Below, piece after piece: positions 7,460-16,100 of a DNA stretch of 37,437 bases. How positions within the stretch are numbered: the first letter of the stretch is position 1; the number at the start of each line of letters is the position of its first letter. Under the pieces are notes generated by a model. The model was not told where the DNA came from, did not search any database, and saw only the letters and a list, made by a program, of their open reading frames with translations. This DNA comes from Sedimentisphaerales bacterium (lineage in GTDB: Bacteria > Planctomycetota > Phycisphaerae > Sedimentisphaerales > Anaerohalosphaeraceae), in the NCBI GenBank assembly GCA_016926155.1, contig JAFGPC010000054.1, positions 1-37,437 on the forward strand, in the 5' to 3' direction. Position numbers and translations under genes: made by a program.

Positions 7460-8719
7460 TCAGCGTTCGGCGATGTCGTAACACATCAGGTATTCGCCGT
7501 GGCGTAGATAAAGACGGCCTTCGGAAATCGAGGGGTGGGCCCAAAACATCCCTTTGCCCTGTGTGACGGTAAAAACACTAGCGGGTCGAAAAGCGTCGGG
7601 AGTGACCGGCACCAGGGCCAGTTCACCGCTTTTTTCGGCCCAGCAATAGAGCATCCCGTCGGCGTATATTATGCAGCCCTTGTTACCGTTCCAGTCATGG
7701 TCGTACATGACCTTACCATCATCCCATCGGATGCAGGCCCAGTTGCCACTGCCGTTGCTGGTCCAGTTGGCCCCGTATAGATAGCCATCGACAAGGACGA
7801 CATTGCCGTGATGGACATCCAGTGTCGTGTCGGTCCAGAGGCGGGTGATCCGTTTGCCGTTGGAGCTGAGCTGCAGCATTGCACCGCCGTTATTATAACC
7901 GCTGGTGGTGTAAATACGGCCGTCATGGCAGATAGGAACATTCGGATTAACGATCCGGTTTCGATCGGTATGGTAATCGTCGAAACTGTCGGTCCAGAGA
8001 AGCATCCCTGTATCTGCATCGATACCGGCGACGTGATCCTTAAGCATCTGGACAAGAATGCGAGTCGTATCCATCCGGATCAACTGGGGATTGCCGTATC
8101 CGCTGGGCTCGGTCAATTCACTGCATGTCCAAACCGGTTCTCCTGTGATTTTATTCAGAGCAACGATGGAGGCTTTTTTGCCGCCGGGTGTAGCGATAAC
8201 GTTATCACCATCAATAAAGAGACATTCGCTGATGCCCCAGGAAGGATAAACGCCGTCGAACTCAGTAAAGACGTCCCGTGACCAGAGCGCTGTACCTGTT
8301 TCGGCGTCATGGCAATAGACCACCCCCTGACCGCTCATAAGATAGAGTTTTCCTTCGTTGACAGTGGGTGTGGTTCGACTTCCGGGATAGGAACGGGTCC
8401 ATTCGGGACCGTAGATACTTTTCCAGACCGGCTTTCCGTCAAGATCAAAGCAGAAAAGTGTCCCTTCGCGGCCTATTTTTCCGGTAATATAGATACGGCC
8501 TTTGGCAATCGCCGCCGAGGACCAGCCGTCTCCGTTGCCGTCGACCTGCCATAGCATCTTTGGCCCTCCCTCGGGCCATTCTTGCAGGAGGTTCGTTTCC
8601 GGGCTTTTTCCATCCCGATGAATCCCGCGAAACTGCGGCCAATCGGCGGTAAATCCGACCGGAGCAAGCGACAGCACAATCCCACAGGATACGATTCGTT
8701 GCAAACCGATATTTCTCAT
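7460..8719 (-). CDS. Secreted PQQ-like beta-propeller protein
   Basis: A 419-residue exported protein with an N-terminal signal peptide (about 1-24) followed by DWPQFRGIHRDGKSPE, the typical opening of planctomycete PQQ-like (BamB-like) WD propellers. Blade repeats of the type GRIYITGK...LFCFDLDGKPVWK, GKLYLMSGQGVVYCHDAETG and DHVAGIDADTGMLLW recur through the chain, about seven in all. Such proteins are usually scaffolds or, when they bind PQQ, dehydrogenases; no dehydrogenase residues were identified, so a structural or binding role is more likely. GAGAGGAG lies just upstream of the ATG. It appears to be transcribed alone. Confidence 0.85.
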   Translation of the reverse strand: MRNIGLQRIVSCGIVLSLAPVGFTADWPQFRGIHRDGKSPETNLLQEWPEGGPKMLWQVDGNGDGWSSAAIAKGRIYITGKIGREGTLFCFDLDGKPVWKSIYGPEWTRSYPGSRTTPTVNEGKLYLMSGQGVVYCHDAETGTALWSRDVFTEFDGVYPSWGISECLFIDGDNVIATPGGKKASIVALNKITGEPVWTCSELTEPSGYGNPQLIRMDTTRILVQMLKDHVAGIDADTGMLLWTDSFDDYHTDRNRIVNPNVPICHDGRIYTTSGYNNGGAMLQLSSNGKRITRLWTDTTLDVHHGNVVLVDGYLYGANWTSNGSGNWACIRWDDGKVMYDHDWNGNKGCIIYADGMLYCWAEKSGELALVPVTPDAFRPASVFTVTQGKGMFWAHPSISEGRLYLRHGEYLMCYDIAER

Positions 8720-8761
8720 GCTCCTCTCTTACGATTGTTTGATGAACAGGGCCTGTCCGAC

Positions 8762-8791
8762 AACATAAAGGACGCTTGTAATCGTATTCAA
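8762..8791 (-). promoter_or_regulatory. Possible promoter of the PQQ-propeller gene
   Basis: On the minus strand TTGAAT (8791-8786) and TATGTT (8767-8762) are separated by 18 bases, about 45 bases upstream of the start codon. Both boxes match only four of six consensus positions, so this is tentative. Confidence 0.3.
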
Positions 8792-8853
8792 TTGCCCTTG
8801 GAATTTGCTGATTTCTAAACCGATAAGCCGGAAACCCCCTGTCTTACCGTCGG

Positions 8854-9693
8854 CTAATTCGTATAGCCGGAGTACCAGCTTTTTCGAATGTTTTCACCGG
8901 TCGTCTCAAAGATATGATCGACATGCCCGTCCAGAAACAAGGTATTGACACGACCATTCGGATTGCCTGAAATCTGAGGCACTCTCTGGTCTGCTAAGGT
9001 TGGATCATCCAGGCTTTTGTTCTTTTTGCTGTGGCGAAAGATCCCCCAATAATGGGCTTCTCTGCCGCTTCTGCCGCCGACGGTAGTAGGGCGATAATGG
9101 CGAAGGTTGATACTTTGGCCTTGAGGAATGTAAAACATATCATCCTGCTCCCCGCCGGCACTGTCGCCCTCGATTTTTGGTTCGACGTGATCATGTGTGA
9201 TAATAAATTGGTAGGGCATCCGAATATCACTGAGCTTGCGATTGTATTCGAAGAGGCCGGAGTCTCGAGGATCATGAAAAAAAAAGGAATTCAGGGCGAA
9301 TCCTGCATAGCGAGCAAGCTCAGGATCATAATCACTGTAAAGCAGTTGTCCTACTTTCTGGTAACTGGGACATCCGAATACTGTTGGATCCTCGGCATAG
9401 TCTTTGTATGCCACACCCCAATACGCATCATCGACGTCCGGATCAATATACGTACCGTCCGTGTTGTACCAGAGATAATGATTAGGTCCACTTGAATCAT
9501 ATGCTCGGCCGTCGTTTTGCTCCAGATAAACTAACATTGCGGTCCCGATACCCTTGAGATGAGACTTGCATACCGTGGTCTTGACCGCTTCCTTGGCTTT
9601 TTGCAGGCCGGGGACAAGGATGGCCAGAAGGATGCCGATGATAGCGATGACGACAAGAAGTTCGATAAGAGTAAAAGCTGTCCGTTGTTTCAT
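8854..9693 (-). CDS. Prepilin-like (type II secretion pseudopilin-type) protein, 279 residues
   Basis: The protein starts with a class III prepilin signal, [20 protein letters not shown], in which cleavage is expected before Phe with the conserved Glu at +5. A soluble alpha/beta domain follows, and near the C-terminus is a stretch [16 protein letters not shown] of the H-X9-DG type found in the very numerous planctomycete pseudopilin-like proteins. The ATG at 9693 is used because a longer frame back to 9759 adds 22 residues ahead of the signal and would start at the transcription start of the promoter at 9765-9793. No other secretion genes are nearby, so it may be an independently secreted or fibre-forming protein. 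Confidence 0.87.
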   Translation of the reverse strand: MKQRTAFTLIELLVVIAIIGILLAILVPGLQKAKEAVKTTVCKSHLKGIGTAMLVYLEQNDGRAYDSSGPNHYLWYNTDGTYIDPDVDDAYWGVAYKDYAEDPTVFGCPSYQKVGQLLYSDYDPELARYAGFALNSFFFHDPRDSGLFEYNRKLSDIRMPYQFIITHDHVEPKIEGDSAGGEQDDMFYIPQGQSINLRHYRPTTVGGRSGREAHYWGIFRHSKKNKSLDDPTLADQRVPQISGNPNGRVNTLFLDGHVDHIFETTGENIRKSWYSGYTN

Positions 9694-9764
9694 GTGCAAG
9701 ACCTTTTCCAAGTCCGAGAATAAACCCAACCCATACGTGGCCATAAACCACCCAACCACATCCT

Positions 9765-9793
9765 ATAATACAGCATAGTCGTTCGAGTTGCAA
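9765..9793 (-). promoter_or_regulatory. Promoter of the prepilin-like gene
   Basis: Minus-strand TTGCAA (9793-9788) and TATTAT (9770-9765) are spaced by 17 bases. Transcription would begin near 9758 and give a leader of about 65 bases before the ATG at 9693. This supports the shorter start chosen for the gene. Confidence 0.5.
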
Positions 9794-9940
9794 GGGGAAA
9801 GACGATGGGGCAATGGTTTTAATTAAGAACGAAAGTAAAATAGAGTCAAAGGAATTATCTGAATTCCCTTGTTATGAAAACGAAATGTCAAATCGGGCGT
9901 TTTATGAAATTCCACAAATTTTTTTAGATAACTTAAGAAT

Positions 9941-9962
9941 AAGAGACCTCCGAGGTCCTCTT
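9941..9962. repeat. Imperfect inverted repeat in the divergent intergenic region
   Basis: AAGAGACCTC (9941-9950) is followed, after one base, by GAGGTCCTCTT (9952-9962), its reverse complement with one inserted C. It may be a hairpin or an operator; nothing ties it to one of the flanking genes. Confidence 0.4.
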
Positions 9963-10169
9963 AGTTGCTCTTTACACAAATCTTCATACTGGATTCCAAG
10001 GCTGGAGAGTCCGCATCTTTCTTGCGGTAATTCATTGTTTTATAATGACTTAGTGCGGATCTTATGCCCCTGTTTCTTGGGAAGTTTTCTTTTTTTCTTA
10101 ACAAGAGTATGCCGGGCTGGACTTAGGGGGAAATGGCAAAAAAAAAATTGTAGTTATTTCTTTTTTCTC

Positions 10170-10198
10170 TTGACTGTTACCGGACGAAGAAGTACACT
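10170..10198 (+). promoter_or_regulatory. Possible promoter of the 10324 PEP-CTERM gene
   Basis: TTGACT (10170-10175) and TACACT (10193-10198) are separated by 17 bases. The predicted leader is about 120 bases. Confidence 0.45.
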
Positions 10199-10323
10199 GA
10201 TAATAAGCGTGAGGTGCTAGGAAGAGGGATGAACAACTATCACCTGTTCCAGCCCTGTAAGAGGGTCTGCTGAAAAGCATGACCTGGAGGTTCTGTGAGA
10301 AAAGTTGAAAGACCGGAGGAAAC

Positions 10324-11016
10324 ATGAAAAGCACAATTTTTTCAATGGCATTGGCGGTGATGATCGCAGGAAGTGCACTGGCGGTTGTTACGGTTGAGGA
10401 TGATCTCAATCCGGCGCCGTTCCGCGGAGAGGCGGGAACCACTTACCAAGCTTGGTCATTCAGTACGGATGCCAACCCTGCGTATGCGGATGAAGCCATC
10501 AACGAGTATGGCACACCCGTAGTGGAAATGATCGGTAACTTCCAGGAGACCAACACCGTCTGGCTAGATACGGATCTGGGCCAGCAGGGTGTCTGGATCG
10601 TGGATCGCGGTTCGCTTACTGGTTTTGAGGGCACCAGTGACATGCGGATTTATATCCCCAACGTACCCGTTGAAAATCCGTTGAAAGAGATCTGGGTCCA
10701 GCTCGTTTATTACGCACAGGAAGGTGGAACCCCCAATGTCTATGTAATCCCGGAAGGGAATTTTGACATCAGTCCGGTTCCCCATATGGAACTGGTAGAG
10801 AAGGTGGAAGACGGAGAATATTACTACCATGCCACGTTCTCGATTCAGCTCACGGAAGAAGATGGTGGAAACCCGGATTGGGAGTATATCTACATTCGTC
10901 CCAGAGACTGCCAGGTGTACATTGATTCGGTGATTGTCGAGACACAATGCATTCCCGAACCTCTGAGCTTAACCCTCTTGGGATTGGGTGGATTATTCCT
11001 CCGCCGTCGCGGTTAA
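10324..11016 (+). CDS. PEP-CTERM secreted protein, 230 residues
   Basis: An exported protein with a signal peptide (about 1-20, ending GSALA), a beta-rich body and a C-terminal tag IPEPLSLTLLGLGGLFLRRR. The body (TYQAWSFSTDANP, TVWLDTDLGQQGVWIVDR, WEYIYIRPRDCQVYIDSVIV) reads like a jelly-roll carbohydrate-binding or choice-of-anchor fold, with YIDSVIV as a typical closing strand, but no named family was recognised. GGAGGAAAC directly precedes the ATG. The gene is a single-gene unit between its own promoter and a strong terminator at 11051-11080. It is unrelated in sequence to the PEP-CTERM triplet at 5300-6839. Confidence 0.87.
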   Translation: MKSTIFSMALAVMIAGSALAVVTVEDDLNPAPFRGEAGTTYQAWSFSTDANPAYADEAINEYGTPVVEMIGNFQETNTVWLDTDLGQQGVWIVDRGSLTGFEGTSDMRIYIPNVPVENPLKEIWVQLVYYAQEGGTPNVYVIPEGNFDISPVPHMELVEKVEDGEYYYHATFSIQLTEEDGGNPDWEYIYIRPRDCQVYIDSVIVETQCIPEPLSLTLLGLGGLFLRRRG

Positions 11017-11050
11017 TTCCTCCTCCAGGTATTAAAATAGAGTGTTTTAC

Positions 11051-11080
11051 CAAGCCCTGTCGCTTGACAGGGCTTGTTTT
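11051..11080 (+). terminator. Strong rho-independent terminator
   Basis: A perfect 11-base-pair stem (11051-11061 with 11066-11076) with a GCTT loop is followed directly by TTTT. It ends the transcript of the PEP-CTERM gene 34 bases upstream. Confidence 0.9.
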
Positions 11081-11134
11081 GCGCGCGGGGTAATGAGTCT
11101 ATGAATAGTAATAAGATGCATCGAGGACAATGTT

Positions 11135-11530
11135 CTATCGCCAGGTTCCGTCGGTATCTAACGTTTTCGTCCCAGAGGGAGCATTGGCTTGGCTGCCAGT
11201 GACAACAATAGTCGGAAATCCTTCGCTGCTGATAGCGGTAATCTCATAGTCTCCAGGTGTGAAATAAGTTCCCGTCAAGTCATCAATCTCGAATCCGAGC
11301 TTGCTTCGAATCAGTGTATCATTCAAGTTCCCTATGATGCTAGTATCCCCATATTCGCTGAAATAAACCCTTGCCGCATGGCGGATGGTTCCGGCAGCAG
11401 CATTGGCTTCGGACCATCTGGCATTATCGGTTCTGCCCGTCATTAGCGATACAGAAACGGCAGCCAGAATCCCGACAATCAAAATCACCACGATCAGTTC
11501 AATTAATGTGAATGCCTTTTTACCGGTCAT
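11135..11530 (-). CDS. Short type IV pilin-like / pseudopilin protein, 131 residues
   Basis: The N-terminus GKKAFTLIELIVVILIVGIL is a class III prepilin signal with Phe at +1 and Glu at +5, followed by the hydrophobic assembly helix. The rest (about 100 residues) is a small globular head, close in size to GspH/PilA-like proteins and smaller than the two H-X9-DG-type proteins elsewhere in the window. AGGAGG lies about seven bases before the ATG at 11530; the frame extends further upstream but without a better start. No prepilin peptidase or assembly ATPase is nearby. Whether it joins a pilus or a secretion pseudopilus cannot be told. Confidence 0.85.
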   Translation of the reverse strand: MTGKKAFTLIELIVVILIVGILAAVSVSLMTGRTDNARWSEANAAAGTIRHAARVYFSEYGDTSIIGNLNDTLIRSKLGFEIDDLTGTYFTPGDYEITAISSEGFPTIVVTGSQANAPSGTKTLDTDGTWR

Positions 11531-11776
11531 TTCAGCGCCTCCTGAAGTTGCCCAAATGGTCCGACTCACAAAGCGCAAAACGCATATAGAATATCGTTCA
11601 ATACTTAGAGCAACCTAACGAGGATTCGCTATATGGCGGATTTCCACTGCAAGACACCGCTTAGGAGGATATAGAGGGCGTTTCAAAATATGGAGACTTT
11701 AATGGAAAATAATACTCAATAAATTATGTCCGATAACATGCCATTACGGAAGATGGGTAAATGAGGCATTTTTTTA

Positions 11777-11804
11777 TTGAAATCAGATGATAAGACGCTA
11801 AGAT
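11777..11804 (+). promoter_or_regulatory. Possible promoter of the tRNA-Tyr gene
   Basis: TTGAAA (11777-11782), 16 bases, then TAAGAT (11799-11804). This predicts a transcript start about ten bases before the mature tRNA. Confidence 0.35.
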
Positions 11805-11821
11805 GCCCTTTCCTAAAAACA

Positions 11822-11904
11822 GGGTCGGTGCCCGAGTGGCTAAAGGGGATGGGCTGTAAACCCATTGGCGTGAGCCTGCGTTGGTTCGAATCCAACCCGG
11901 CCCA
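11822..11904 (+). tRNA. tRNA-Tyr (anticodon GTA)
   Basis: The 83-base gene folds as a class II tRNA. The acceptor GGGTCGG (11822-11828) pairs with CCGGCCC (11897-11903) with one T-G pair. The anticodon stem ATGGG/CCCAT encloses the loop CTGTAAA, giving anticodon GTA at 11856-11858. A long variable arm follows, and the T arm is GTTGG-TTCGAAT-CCAAC. Bacterial tRNA-Tyr is one of the three long-variable-arm tRNAs, which agrees. The discriminator base is A, and CCA is not encoded. A decayed integrase lies about 200 bases downstream, so this gene is a likely former attachment site. Confidence 0.95.
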
Positions 11905-12101
11905 GTGTTCTATGAAGTAGTGTCAACCGATGACATTGCCTCTTTGTTATATCTAAAGCACCTGAGTCCATGGACTTACACGCTTCTTTTTTCTATGGGT
12001 ATTCCCTTTTCGAAATCGATCTGAATGCAAACTAAAAACGACTTACGCAATCCAGAGTCGGTATTTTTTTACGTTTTTTTTAAGCTGGTTTGTAATTGCC
12101 G

Positions 12102-12474
12102 TTATCGGTTCCAGCAGCTTTCGTAGTTTCTGAGATAGGCTCTATTCAAATCCGGTAGGGATTCTACGGCTTTGGCGGTTTATCCCCTTAAAGTATGAGT
12201 ATTACTCATGGTCAGGTTTATATCGGAATGCCTCATAATCTCTTAGGCAGTTTTTAGGTCTCCTGTAACCGCCAAAAGACTGCCAAATATGTGACGAAGA
12301 CCGTGAAAGTCCAACTTTTTACGCTCTGTCTTATCTTTCAAGAAATTGCTCTTTAATTCGCCTTCGGATTCCACCGACTCCTTTATAGTCGATATACCAA
12401 AAAGCTGATTTTTTCCGGATTGTCTTTCCGGTTTTCGGGTTTTTGCTTGTGTACTTCTGTTTGAATATGCTTAC
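12102..12474 (-). pseudogene. Decayed tyrosine recombinase (phage-type integrase), internally deleted
   Basis: Two recognisable pieces of one integrase remain on the minus strand. The first (from 12471 down to about 12360) reads SIFKQKYTSKNPKTGKTIRK and then KSAFWYIDYKGVGGIRRRIK, the usual N-terminus of this family. The second (about 12320 to 12102), in another frame, reads LDFHGLRHIFGSLLAVTG, EIMRHSDINLTMS and THTLRG, the catalytic C-terminus with the HGLRH box. The central core-binding and first-Arg region, roughly 200 residues, is deleted at the junction near 12330-12365. Two in-frame TAA stops replace what are normally Gln codons (after LKTA and after THTLRG), and the motif around the catalytic Tyr has lost a residue. 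The gene cannot make an active enzyme. It points towards tRNA-Tyr about 200 bases away, the usual neighbour of such integrases. Confidence 0.85.
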
Positions 12475-12486
12475 TATGATGCCACC

Positions 12487-12849
12487 CTATTGTAGTACGA
12501 TATGAAAAATTATAGAAACACTCAACCAAGTTATCCCAGAAGCGATTAAAATCACCCAATCTTCCAGATTAAAGTTATCTACTCTTAAAACGATTTTCCC
12601 CAACACTGCATAATGAATTAAAAAAAGGGCTATTGGTAAAACGAGATTTATTACGGAAAGATCAATGATTTGTGCCAAAATAAAGGGTATCCCCAAAATA
12701 AGAACAACACCGAAAATAGGTTGTACGATAGCTTCATAGTTCCTTGGATTTTTCCCAGGAGCTAATAGCAATGCCCGAAGGCATCTATATACGAAGAATC
12801 CCACAACCATAGCAGCCAGAACCAGAAGCCATTTTGTCCACCAGTCCAT
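12487..12849 (-). CDS. Hypothetical four-span membrane protein, 120 residues
   Basis: Hydrophobic segments are predicted at about residues 6-26, 44-60, 65-88 and 98-119, with a short basic cytoplasmic-type loop (CLRALLLAPGKNPRNYE) after the first. No family was recognised. The ATG at 12849 has only a weak ribosome site (AGGT about five bases upstream). It lies between the integrase remnant and the giant membrane-protein gene, so it could be surviving cargo of the dead element; this is inference from position. Confidence 0.65.
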   Translation of the reverse strand: MDWWTKWLLVLAAMVVGFFVYRCLRALLLAPGKNPRNYEAIVQPIFGVVLILGIPFILAQIIDLSVINLVLPIALFLIHYAVLGKIVLRVDNFNLEDWVILIASGITWLSVSIIFHIVLQ

Positions 12850-13122
12850 AGGATACCTATTTCTTCGATTTCCCTGTTAACCTCAGTTCCAGACCGAGAT
12901 GCTTACAGAGTATACTGCCGTTTCGATACTGCAACTATCAATGGCGGCGAAATCCTCAAGCAAGTAAAGCCGCTGGCGGTTAGGCAAAGGTTCGTTTTCG
13001 CCTCTATGTATTGTCTTTTACCTTTATGCAATTTCAACACAAACATAGTGTATCTTCATATAAGTGTAAGGTCTTATTTGACAATTGGCTCTGGCATACG
13101 AAAAAATGCCATAACATGGAAC

Positions 13123-16100
13123 TCAGACCAGTTCGTCCGTCGATACCTGACCGCCGGACTCATCCGGATTCTCGTCTTGATTGGATTCGCACTTTTCCGT
13201 TGGTTCAATTGGCTGTCTGGGGCGAGGTTGTGGTGTAAGAAACGCATGCAGACGATCCCATCTGTTGTGAATAAAACCGATTCCACCACCAAGTGCCAAC
13301 AGAACACCGAAAAGTATCAGAACGTACCAGAGACTCGAATCGACTTTATGTATTCTTTGACGAGAAGCCCTGAATATCACTTCCATCTCGGCTTCAGGTT
13401 CGACCTGCAAAGGACTATCGAAACGTAATATCTTGCCGGAGAACGGCATTGTGATCTGCAATTGGGCAACCGAACCCTCTGCTGCCTCCTGTGCCCTAAG
13501 AATCCGTTGTGTGATCAATTCTAGGTTCTCATTATCAGCCTGCCCCAATGAACTTTCGATGCGTTCGGCCTGTTGCTGACTGAATTGAACACTCTTGCCA
13601 TCGATAGTGATCATGCCTGCAGCCGCTGCAACGCCGGATGTCTCCTGTCGCAGGCGTTCTCGAGCATTGACCAGCCCCACTTTTGCCTGCTGTTTTAACA
13701 GATTATCAAGATCGACTCGGATGTCTTCATTGAGAGCCCGATTCCCGCGAGAGAAATTATACCCTATGGATAGGGCCCGACGGGCATCGGCCTGACGACC
13801 TTGCTGAGCAAGTTCTTGTGCCAGCCTTTGCTGTTGTTGAGCAAATTGATCATTGGCATTGCTGACTTCGACCATTTGCCTCTCGTAGGACTGCATGTTG
13901 TATCGACGAACCTGCTGATCGACAAGGATATTTTTATCAATGGTCAGCGTCCCGCCAAATTGATCATAGTTGAATCCCTCAGGGATGTAAACGTGCCAGG
14001 TGATCTGTTTAAGCGGAAGGTCAAATCGGGGACCTGCGATCCTGTGCATTCCGGCCCAATCCTCCAAAGTGCCTCCGGTTTGAGCCGCGGGCAATCTGTC
14101 AATATATACCATGTCCACAAGCACATCGTCACTGGTTTGCTGAGGTAACGGAATAAGCAGCACATCTAGCCCCTCAGCATTGGTACGGATGGAGGGTTGT
14201 GCTGACTGCCCATCGACTGAGAGCGACCAGATTGTTCCATTTTCAGGCAAAATTGTCTGGAGGTGACGTTTGGCCCCGACACGCAGCAGAAGGGTAACGC
14301 GATGAATGGCCTGTCCGTCCGGTGTCACTACCGTAGCAATATCCGTTCGACGTACATCCGCTCCAACCTGTTCTACAGCGCCATGACGCCTTGCTTTAAC
14401 AGTCAATCCCTGAGTCGCGGATGTGCTGCGAAAACACATCACCGCGCCGGAAAGATCGCCGGCCCCAAAATATTTTGGAATACTTCTCGCTTCGGCAGGG
14501 CGCAGGGACGCCTCTACGGAATCCAAAGAAAGCTCCACCCGGTCGGTTGCAAAAACGACCATATGTCCTTGTTGCAGATCAACATTGCGGCAACGGATCG
14601 GGATTAACGACACATCGCCGACAGTCTGATCGTATTGCGTTTCGTAACCTATCCGAAGCAGGTATGGCTGGTCGTATATTTTATCCGCCAGATCGATTCG
14701 CCATTGGCCCTGACTAAGCTGTTCTCTTCGGGCGATTCCCGGCCCGCTAATCGTGACTCCAGTCGCTTCGACCGGCAACAATAATTCTATCGTCTTGATG
14801 CCGGCATGAAATAAGCGATATCGCAGGTAGTGGTCGTGGCGCACCAGGCCATCGGTTATTTTGGCAACATGCAGAAACTGAACGGTCACTCTGGGTTGGA
14901 CCAACTCGGTCTGAAGGGCCAGTTCCCAATCGATACGCAACAGTCTAAATGCCAGCAAACCCTGCTCATTCTGTCCCAGTTCAGCAGGATTTACCTCACT
15001 GACACCCTGACGAGATGCCACAGAAAGACGCACGCCCTGTTCGGAACCAATCACAATATATCCTGAGTGCTTGAGCCCTCCCTCAAGAGTTACTCGCGGT
15101 ACGGTCAGACGCTCCGGCATCTGGGATATCGGTTGACTCAGGGCGAGTTTCAATTGGATCGTACCGGTTAATTTACGTTTGAAATGCACTCGTACATTAC
15201 GCTGGCCCGCTTCGTCCGTTTCATCCCAGTGGCTGACTTCTTCACAGACCAGTGTGTCAATATCAAAGCCTTCGGGAATCTGGAGAACAAAATCGAATTT
15301 CCCGGCCTTGGCAATCTCAATGTCCCATTGGCTGTTGTAGACCAGGCGGTCATCCTCGACATTAAACCGGGCGGTTTCCTGACTACGCAGCTCACTTTGT
15401 ACGGCCAGAACCTGAGCTGTTACTACGCCGTCCGGCGAATCAAAACGAAACGCCTGAGTGATTTGCTCAGAAGTAAGTCCCGGTACATTTTTAATCAGTT
15501 TCGCGCTGTCTCGGATGTAATCCTGCACATTCATAGAGGCCGGGTGCTCATCCAGTTGTAGATATACCGACATGTCCGTTGCAAGGCCTATAACACTATG
15601 CTGATTCAGGGCATCCTGAACAATCAGCGGTTTCAGACGCACCGGATAAGGCAAAGAGGCGCTGGCAGACTGGGCCAATAGCATAATTTCATAGACTCCC
15701 GTTACCGCTTGATTCAATCGAACTTCGAGTTCCTGGGTAGCCGGATCAAAACGCCAGCTGCCAATGTGCTGAGCAGTCACAGACGTCACCGTCTGGCCCG
15801 AGGCAATGCGCAGCTTGAGGGTATCAATTTGGCCCTGTGCGATCTGCAAACGTATCGTGTGGTAGACTTGAACGAGTCCCGATGACATATGCGCCAGGGC
15901 CAAATCCTGAGCATAAAAACGGACTTCCTCCTGCGAAGCCTGACGTTCCTTCGGTCGCCAAGTGAATACTGCCTGTTCTCCCGGAACAAACATAGTTTCA
16001 ATCATGGTCTTCTGTTCTTGTATCGTTTGTGTGAGATAGATTGCCCCGGGAGCATCGATAATTACATTCGCATCGGGTATGGTCAGAGTTACGCGGTTGG

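Larger units (their letters stand above)
9694..10323. other. Divergent intergenic region (630 bases)
   Basis: Lies between the prepilin-like gene (-) and a PEP-CTERM gene (+). It contains promoters for both (9765-9793 and 10170-10198) and an imperfect inverted repeat at 9941-9962. It also has an A-run around 10138-10147 and a leader of about 120 bases before the PEP-CTERM gene. A 135-codon frame at 9813-10220 overlaps these elements and has no protein-like character. No known riboswitch was recognised in the leader. Confidence 0.55.

Noticed and set aside
9813-10220. 135-codon plus-strand open frame
   Set aside because: It runs through an inverted repeat, an A-run and the promoter of the next gene, has no ribosome site, and its product is not protein-like.
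13092-13111. TGGCAT...ATGCCA hairpin after the giant gene's stop as a terminator
   Set aside because: The stem is only six pairs and the T-run lies in the loop, not after the stem.
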